From a virus, in IMG/VR virus record IMGVR_UViG_3300034073_002951, positions 1-64,000 of that record: DNA of 64,000 nt; one strand, written 5' to 3'. Below, one piece after another: positions 58,528 to 64,000 of the stretch. How positions within the stretch are numbered: position 1 is the stretch's first letter; every line of letters starts with the position of its first letter. The translations under genes were made by a program, and so were the position numbers. Below the pieces are notes generated by a model that saw only the letters and a list, made by a program, of their open reading frames with translations, had not been told where the DNA came from and ran no database searches.

Positions 58528-59573
58528 TATTTTTTAACAATAATTTTACCAGAAAACGTACTATTAAATGTAATTGTCAAAGAATTTGGGGAAGTACTTT
58601 CTATTTCACTTGGTATTTCTTGTTTTTTTGTAGAAGTGTTCCAAGCTTGTACTATTGGATATTCTTCATTTAAAGAATGGGATATTGCATAAATTGAATT
58701 ACCACTTACGGTTTCGTTATATGTAGTTAAATCGGTAATTTGAGATGAACCACTTATTACCCCACTTGGAATGTTAGTAAAATTCGTATAATCTAAATAA
58801 TACGAACCCAACTGACCGTTTAGTTGATTTGCATCATTTGCAGAACCTGAAACAATATGACCACCCTTTGCCACCACAATATATCCACTTTGTGCAGATG
58901 AAAGTGTAATGGTTGCGGTATTATTATTAGTAAGAACTACGGATTGTGGTATAAGTTGAGCATCAGTTGTATCATAAACCGATATTATTACATTTTTAGA
59001 ATCAAAATTATGAGTTACTGAAATTGAAGATTGGTTATCAAATGATGCGGTTACAGTTGCTACTTGTGAAACATCTGCGTTTGGTAAATTTACTAACCCA
59101 CTACCATCACCGACATAAGAACCACTAAATGAACCAGATAAAGATTCAGCAACAACTGTGGTTGCATTTAGTCTTTTTACATAAATGTTATTCCATTTTT
59201 TATTAGAAGCACCTAAATCATAGTATTCATTTCCGTCTGGAATAAGAGAACCACTAAATTCTGCTGCAATAATTACGGAATCAGATGGATTATCTCCTAT
59301 ATAAATGGTTCCACCGAGTGTTAAATTTCCATTTATATTAGCATCACCAGTAACTAAAAGATTGGAAGAGGTTACATCACCATTTAATATAAGTGATCCG
59401 GTAACATCGGCATTTGTGGTAAAAATTTCTTGAATAGATGGATTACCATTATCTCTTTCAAAAAATATCCTACCATCATAGGTGTTAATCGCTAATTCCC
59501 CTAACTCTATGTTAGAGGTTGTTGGTACTTTTCCATGTACCGCTGTTCTCTTTAACTTTAATACCTGTGCCAT
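58527..59573 (-). CDS. Tail fibre protein
   Basis: A 348-residue fibre. The N-terminus MAQVLKLKRTAVHGKVPTTS and IELGELAINTYDGRIFFERD is a virion-attachment opening shared with the gene at 63030-63668. The middle has NGDVTSSNLLVTGDANINGN and LSGSFSGSYVGDGSGLVNLP repeats, and SGYIVVAKGGHIVSGSANDA also recurs in the 212-residue paralogue. The C-terminus contains a small beta-rich domain. It is part of a four-gene fibre cluster. Confidence 0.8.
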   Translation of the reverse strand: MAQVLKLKRTAVHGKVPTTSNIELGELAINTYDGRIFFERDNGNPSIQEIFTTNADVTGSLILNGDVTSSNLLVTGDANINGNLTLGGTIYIGDNPSDSVIIAAEFSGSLIPDGNEYYDLGASNKKWNNIYVKRLNATTVVAESLSGSFSGSYVGDGSGLVNLPNADVSQVATVTASFDNQSSISVTHNFDSKNVIISVYDTTDAQLIPQSVVLTNNNTATITLSSAQSGYIVVAKGGHIVSGSANDANQLNGQLGSYYLDYTNFTNIPSGVISGSSQITDLTTYNETVSGNSIYAISHSLNEEYPIVQAWNTSTKKQEIPSEIESTSPNSLTITFNSTFSGKIIVKK

Positions 59574-59642
59574 ATTTAAGCGTTACCGTTTTCATTATAT
59601 ATATAATTACTTCGGTTATAATCTCTTATTAAAGAGAGTGTA

Positions 59643-62600
59643 TTATCCTTCTAAATTGGTTAATCTTTCTTCTAATTTTTCAATTCTCTCCTGTTGTTCT
59701 TTTACAACTTCGATTAAAAGACCTGTTAGTTTGGAATAATCTACACCTTTATAACCATTTTCTCTGTCGTGTACCAATTGTGGAAGTACTTTTTCAACAT
59801 CCTGTGCAATCACACCAACATTTGGAGATGATTTTGCTGCTTCGGATGCGTTTTCATTCCATTCCCAAGTAACACCACGTAATTCTTTAACTTTTTCAAT
59901 TGGATTAGAAATAAGTTCAATATTATCTTTTAATCTTTCGTCAGAAGATATGTAAGCAACAATATCACCCGATGCACCAATATCACCTGTTACTTTTAAT
60001 TCATACGTTGCGTCAGAAGCTCCACCAACTCCAACTTTTGCAAATTGTACTGTTGAGTTAGTTGCAACTGCCTGTCCGATTGAGAATGTAACAGCACCTG
60101 TTCCAGCTGATACAGAAACACCTGTTCCAGCTACTGCGGACGTAACACCGGAGTTTGATATTGTTGTTCCACTTATGGAAATACCTGTACCTGTTGCTAA
60201 CCAAGCTGTAGCTCCTGCTGAATCATCCCAAAATATAATTCTATCTGCGTTTGGATCTGTAAGAGATTGGATTCCCAAGTGAGATAAAGAAATTGTTCTA
60301 TTTGCTGCTATTGTACCACCACCTGTTAAACCTGTACCTGCTGAAATGGATACGGTGGAGTGGTCTATGTGTTCGTTTGAAACAAAACCTGTAGTTGAAT
60401 CATGATTAATTTGACCCGAACCCGATACTACTCCAAATCCAGTTGTTCTTAAAACTGTTGCATCGACTGCTACGGCGTCTGCGGTTACAGTAATACCATC
60501 ACCTTGACCCACTGCTAATGTTCTGTTTGTCGTGAGATTACCACCACCAGTCAAACCATTACCTGAAATAATTTCAAGTGATTGAGAAACTTTACCACCT
60601 ATTTGATTTGAAATTGTAGTTGAGAAGTTGGAATCATCACCGAGTGCTGCAGCTAATTCGTTAAGAGTATCAAGTGCCGATGGAGCAGAATCTACTAAAC
60701 CTGCAACTTTTGTATCAACATATGCTTTAACAGATTGTTGTGTTGGTAATTTAGTATCAGAGTTAGATGTCATTGCATCTTCGTCAATCGATACTAATGA
60801 AAGGATTTGACCTGAACCTGAAACTACTGTTTCTGTACTTAATTTAGTTTTTACTCTTGCATCTGTGTAGTAAAGGTTGGTTCCCTCTGATAAGTTTGTA
60901 GTACTAAATCCACTTAAAGAAATCTGTGAAGAACCTGAAACTATTCCAGCTGGAATGGATGAAAGTCCTGTGTATGATACTTGCCCCGAACCTGAAACTA
61001 TTCCTGCTGGAATGGATGAAAGACCTGTATATGATACTTGTGAAGAACCAGAAACTACTCCACCTTTAAGATTTGCGGAAAGTGTATCACCTGTAAGTAT
61101 CATATCCACGTTTGTAGTGTCAGATACTGATAAGTTGGTTCTTGATGAAATGTCAAGTGTTCCTGTTGTTGATGTAATATCAATTTGACCTGAACCTGAA
61201 ACAACGCCAAATCCGGTTGTTCTCAATACTGTTGAATCAACTGCTACAGCGTCTGCTGTTACGGAAATACCGTCACCTTGACCCACTGCAAGTGTTCTGT
61301 TTGTTGTAAGGTTACCTCCACCTGTTAGACCATCACCTGAACCGATTTCGAGTGATTGAGAAACTTTACCACCTATTGTAGTTGAAATAGTAGTTGCAAA
61401 GTTAGGGTCATCACCAAGTGCTGCCGCTAATTCGTTAAGAGTATTTAATGTTTCAGGAGAACCACTAATTAAAGAAGAAATCTCGTTATCAACATACGCC
61501 TTGACTGACTGTTGTGTTGGTAATTTAGTATCTGAATTTGATACCATGCTGTCTTCATCGATAGATACTAATGTAAGGATTTGTGATGAACCTGAAACAA
61601 CAGTATCAGTATCTAATTTTGTTTTAACTCTTACATCTGTATAATATAAGTTGGTTCCTTCTGTTAAGTCAGTAGTACTAAATCCACTTAAAGAAATCTG
61701 TGAAGAACCTGAAACTATTCCAGCAGGTATATTTGAAAGACCTGTGTATGACACTTGTGAAGAACCCGAAACAACGCCAAATCCGGTTGTTCTCAATACT
61801 GTTGAATCAACTGCTACAGCGTCTGCTGTTACGGAAATACCGTCACCCTGTCCAACGGCAAGAGTTCTATTTGTGGTTAAATTTCCACCCCCTGTTAAAC
61901 CATCACCTGAATTTATTTCAAGTGATTGAGAAACTTTACCACCTATCTGATTTGAGATAGTAGTTGAGAAGTTGGAATCATCACCAAGTGCCGCAGCTAA
62001 TTCATTAAGAGTATCAAGTGCTGATGGAGCAGAATCTACTAAATTAGCTACCTTTGTATCAACATAAGATTTTACAGATTGTTGTGTCGGTAGTTTAGTA
62101 TCCGAATTGGATGTCATTTCATCTTCATCTACGGATACTAAATTAAGAATTTGAGTTGAACTTGAAACTACTGTTTCAACGTTTAATCTTGTTTTAACTC
62201 CACTTTCATAATTTGTTGTCTGTGTTAAATCAACTTGTGATGAACCTGACACCAAATTTGAAATTGTTCCACTATCACCAAGAGAAACAGTTGTTCCGTT
62301 AAAAGATACAGATGAATTTGTGAGTGAAGAATTTCCTATATTTGAAAGTGTATTGTTTGAAGCATCAATTGTTTTATTTGTTAAAGTTACGGTTGCAGAA
62401 GCAAAAGAACTTGTATATGATTCAATATTATTAACTCTTCCACTTAAAGAAGATGTTGTAGATTCAATTGATGATAATCTATTATTTTGAGTAGTATTGT
62501 CAGAATCTAATGAACCTGTTTTGGTTTCTATTGATGATAATCTGGTTTCATAAGATGCGGTTGTTAAGGTAAGTGTTGCATTTTTTAGAACTTGTGAACC

Positions 62601-62990
62601 TGTAAATGATTCAATACTGTCAACTCGACTGTCAATAGAAGCAGTTGTTAATTCTAAATTTGCAGCTCTACCTTCAAAAGAAGCAGTTGCCAATTCTAAA
62701 TTGGATGCTCTACTTTCTAAAGATGATGTTACATTTTCAAGTGTATTATTTTTTGATTCTTGTGAACCTGAAAAACTTTCTAAATTGTCTAATCTTGCAT
62801 CTTGTGAACCTGTGTCAAATGTTAAACCCTCCAAACGACTGTCAAGAGAAGCTGAAAATGTTTCGGGGTCACCGATACCATTGATAGATCCACTAAATGA
62901 ACCACTATAAACTCCATTATCAGGTAGTGTAAATGTACCACCTTCTGCAAATGTTAATGAACCTGAAATTATTGGACTATGTATAATCAT
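59643..62990 (-). CDS. Long repetitive tail fibre with C-terminal S74 intramolecular chaperone
   Basis: An 1115-residue fibre. The first 250 residues carry heptad-like LEsr/SfeGR repeats. Residues about 280-960 hold three copies of a roughly 130-residue unit with TLNELAAALGDDSNFSTTI, SGDGLTGGGNLTTNRTLAVG and DTKLPTQQSVKAYVD blocks. The C-terminal 110 residues are a Peptidase_S74 chaperone: SSDERLKDNIELISNPIEKV, VGVIAQDVEKVLPQLV and a final coiled coil, which trimerises the fibre and cuts itself off at the Ser-Asp site. Confidence 0.9.
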   Translation of the reverse strand: MIIHSPIISGSLTFAEGGTFTLPDNGVYSGSFSGSINGIGDPETFSASLDSRLEGLTFDTGSQDARLDNLESFSGSQESKNNTLENVTSSLESRASNLELATASFEGRAANLELTTASIDSRVDSIESFTGSQVLKNATLTLTTASYETRLSSIETKTGSLDSDNTTQNNRLSSIESTTSSLSGRVNNIESYTSSFASATVTLTNKTIDASNNTLSNIGNSSLTNSSVSFNGTTVSLGDSGTISNLVSGSSQVDLTQTTNYESGVKTRLNVETVVSSSTQILNLVSVDEDEMTSNSDTKLPTQQSVKSYVDTKVANLVDSAPSALDTLNELAAALGDDSNFSTTISNQIGGKVSQSLEINSGDGLTGGGNLTTNRTLAVGQGDGISVTADAVAVDSTVLRTTGFGVVSGSSQVSYTGLSNIPAGIVSGSSQISLSGFSTTDLTEGTNLYYTDVRVKTKLDTDTVVSGSSQILTLVSIDEDSMVSNSDTKLPTQQSVKAYVDNEISSLISGSPETLNTLNELAAALGDDPNFATTISTTIGGKVSQSLEIGSGDGLTGGGNLTTNRTLAVGQGDGISVTADAVAVDSTVLRTTGFGVVSGSGQIDITSTTGTLDISSRTNLSVSDTTNVDMILTGDTLSANLKGGVVSGSSQVSYTGLSSIPAGIVSGSGQVSYTGLSSIPAGIVSGSSQISLSGFSTTNLSEGTNLYYTDARVKTKLSTETVVSGSGQILSLVSIDEDAMTSNSDTKLPTQQSVKAYVDTKVAGLVDSAPSALDTLNELAAALGDDSNFSTTISNQIGGKVSQSLEIISGNGLTGGGNLTTNRTLAVGQGDGITVTADAVAVDATVLRTTGFGVVSGSGQINHDSTTGFVSNEHIDHSTVSISAGTGLTGGGTIAANRTISLSHLGIQSLTDPNADRIIFWDDSAGATAWLATGTGISISGTTISNSGVTSAVAGTGVSVSAGTGAVTFSIGQAVATNSTVQFAKVGVGGASDATYELKVTGDIGASGDIVAYISSDERLKDNIELISNPIEKVKELRGVTWEWNENASEAAKSSPNVGVIAQDVEKVLPQLVHDRENGYKGVDYSKLTGLLIEVVKEQQERIEKLEERLTNLEG
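60420..62160 (-). repeat. Three long in-frame repeat copies in the fibre gene
   Basis: Copies lie at about 60420-60850, 61195-61630 and 61765-62160. Each encodes VLRTTGFGVVSGS, ADAVAVDSTV, GDGLTGGGNLTTNRT, NELAAALGDD and DTKLPTQQSVK in order. Copies two and three share long identical nucleotide tracts, indicating recent duplication or gene conversion. Confidence 0.85.
60931..61044 (-). repeat. Tandem 57-base repeat within the fibre gene
   Basis: Two adjacent 57-base units (60931-60987 and 60988-61044), differing at a few positions, each encoding a 19-residue SYTGLSSIPAGIVSGS-type segment. Confidence 0.85.
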
Positions 62991-63013
62991 CTCGTTTTAC
63001 CTTTTTTATTTTG

Positions 63014-63021
63014 TATAAATA
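63014..63021 (-). promoter_or_regulatory. Late-type octamer TATTTATA
   Basis: Sense-strand TATTTATA in the short gap before the long fibre gene, 23 bases upstream of its ATG. Confidence 0.5.
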
Positions 63022-63029
63022 TGTTTGAA

Positions 63030-63668
63030 TTAAATTGAACCACCATCTATTTGTGAAATAACCGTTGCTGCTGCTGTTCCAGTTACATCTCCACTCATAA
63101 CTACTTGGGCAGATCCAGAAAAAACACCCAATACATTTACTTGGTTGGTTATTGAAGTTTCTAAACCATCAATATTATCTGATGAAATAGAACCACTAAC
63201 AATATGACCACCTCGTGCAACAACGACATATCCACTTTCACTTGAATCAAAAGTAATGGTGATTGTGTTATTATTTGTATGTCTTAATGTTGCGGGAATA
63301 ATTTGATAACCATTTACATCAAAAACTTGTGCAATTGCGTTTGGTGTATCTAAATTGTGATTAACTACCCATGTAGATTGATTTGTAAATGATTTTTGTA
63401 TTGTTGATGCTTGATCTACTGTAATATTTGTAAGTTGTGAACCATCACCAACAAAATAGGAAGCTGTTACACTTCCTGAAATATATACATTACCTACAAT
63501 AGCTTCCGTTGTGTTTGTTGAAACTAATGTTTGTATGGTGTCATCACTTTTACGGAAAAATACTTTACCGTCTGCATAGTTGATTGCTAATTCACCATAT
63601 TCGATACTTGATGTTGTTGGTACTGCCCCTGGGTTTGGACTTCTTTTTAATTTAACTATTTGAGCCAT
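63030..63668 (-). CDS. Short tail fibre protein
   Basis: A 212-residue fibre protein starting MAQIVKLKRSPNPGAVPTTS, then EYGELAINYADGKVFFRKSD, closely parallel to the opening of the 348-residue fibre at 58527-59573. Both also share NHNLD/NHNFD, TNNNTxTITxxS and SGYVVVARGGHIVSGS. It lacks an S74 chaperone. Its ATG shares one base with the stop of the upstream partial gene. Confidence 0.8.
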   Translation of the reverse strand: MAQIVKLKRSPNPGAVPTTSSIEYGELAINYADGKVFFRKSDDTIQTLVSTNTTEAIVGNVYISGSVTASYFVGDGSQLTNITVDQASTIQKSFTNQSTWVVNHNLDTPNAIAQVFDVNGYQIIPATLRHTNNNTITITFDSSESGYVVVARGGHIVSGSISSDNIDGLETSITNQVNVLGVFSGSAQVVMSGDVTGTAAATVISQIDGGSI

Positions 63669-64000
63669 TATTTACTTTCCAGTTTTGATTTAAGTTCCTC
63701 AACTTCTCTACTTAATTCTTTTATGCCTTCTATTAAAACTGCAACCAATTTTTCATATTTAACCCCTAAATACCCATTTTCTCTCTTATGAACTAATTCA
63801 GGGAAGATTTCTTGAACTTCTTGGGCTATAACCCCGTAGTCTTTACCTTTATAAATATGTTGTTTTTCCTCATTCCATTCAAAAGAATTACCTGAAAGTT
63901 TATTAATTTTTTCTAAAGGAGAAGAAATTGGTGTTATATTATCTTTAAGTCTTATATCTGATGAATAATAAGCGACAACATCACCTGTTGCGTAAACGTT
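63668..64000 (-). CDS. Tail fibre with S74 chaperone, partial (N-terminus outside window)
   Basis: The C-terminal 110 residues of another fibre run in from the right edge. VVAYYSSDIRLKDNITPISS is the S74 self-cleavage region, followed by YGVIAQEVQEIFPELVHKRE, NGYLGVKYEKLVAVLIEGIK and a coiled-coil end. The stop is TAA at 63668-63670. It is homologous to the end of the 1115-residue fibre, about half of positions looking similar by eye. Confidence 0.88.
   Translation of the reverse strand, partial: NVYATGDVVAYYSSDIRLKDNITPISSPLEKINKLSGNSFEWNEEKQHIYKGKDYGVIAQEVQEIFPELVHKRENGYLGVKYEKLVAVLIEGIKELSREVEELKSKLESK

Noticed and set aside
1-64000. tRNA genes, CRISPR arrays, insertion sequences, integrase and attachment sites.
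   Set aside because: Gaps between genes are short and none showed a cloverleaf, spaced direct repeats, terminal inverted repeats or a recombinase gene.

Overview
The window is one continuous, gene-dense, AT-rich piece of a large T4-like (myovirus) phage genome. Every supported gene lies on the minus strand, so transcription runs from position 64000 towards position 1. No gene-free stretch exceeds 300 bases. I recognised no tRNA, rRNA, CRISPR array, insertion sequence or integrase. The T4 assignment rests on a replication set of clamp loader gp44/gp62, sliding clamp gp45, family B polymerase gp43, helicase gp41, RNase H/FEN exonuclease, recombinase UvsX and single-strand binding protein gp32, together with a contractile-tail module (sheath, tube, chaperone, tape measure, baseplate). 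A Bacteroidota host is inferred from a SusC-like TonB-dependent receptor with a carboxypeptidase-regulatory N-terminal domain, a histone H1/Hc1-like mini-protein, a DUF6734-like protein, A-rich leaders without Shine-Dalgarno sequences, and TAnnTT-type -10 boxes.

Layout from left to right. Positions 1-21 kb hold replication and nucleotide genes (gp62, gp44, gp45, gp43) interleaved with accessory enzymes: IMPDH/GMP reductase-like protein, NAD synthetase, DNA methylases, a probable restriction-modification pair, a tightly packed AsnB / 2-hydroxyacid dehydrogenase / PLP-enzyme set, two thioredoxins, and glycan-related enzymes (GT2, DUF6734-like, sulfotransferase, fucosyltransferase-like). Positions 21-27 kb hold a full-length TonB-dependent outer-membrane receptor, a DNA methylase interrupted by an intein, and dUTPase. 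Positions 27-36 kb return to replication and recombination (radical SAM, gp41, second SPPY methylase, RNase H, UvsX, gp32) with small nucleotide-metabolism genes. Positions 36-64 kb are mostly virion genes: fibres, LamG lectin, baseplate, tape measure, tail chaperone, tube, sheath, a Hint-domain virion protein and repetitive fibres ending in S74 intramolecular chaperones. A degenerate family A polymerase, a phytanoyl dioxygenase-like enzyme, a secreted nuclease and a glycosyltransferase are set among them.

The most unusual element is in the methylase at 24130-26376. It contains an intein (residues 106-396), and a second open frame, shifted +1 inside the intein, encodes an HNH homing endonuclease with zinc finger, NUMOD3-like motif and HNH core. 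The endonuclease is therefore nested in another reading frame of the intein rather than fused to it. A second, bacterial-intein-like Hint domain sits in a virion protein at 56217-57524.

Regulation can be partly read. Nine gaps carry TTGAC/TTGAA-N17-TAT(A/C)TT promoters in front of replication and metabolic genes, four of them so close to the start codon that the messages should be leaderless. Ten gaps in the late region carry the octamer TATTTATA in the sense orientation, which is the reverse complement of the T4 late promoter. Three hairpin terminators, a hairpin-plus-tandem-repeat leader before gp32, a probable AUU start for the DNA polymerase and a T7 slippery run in the tail chaperone add further control points.
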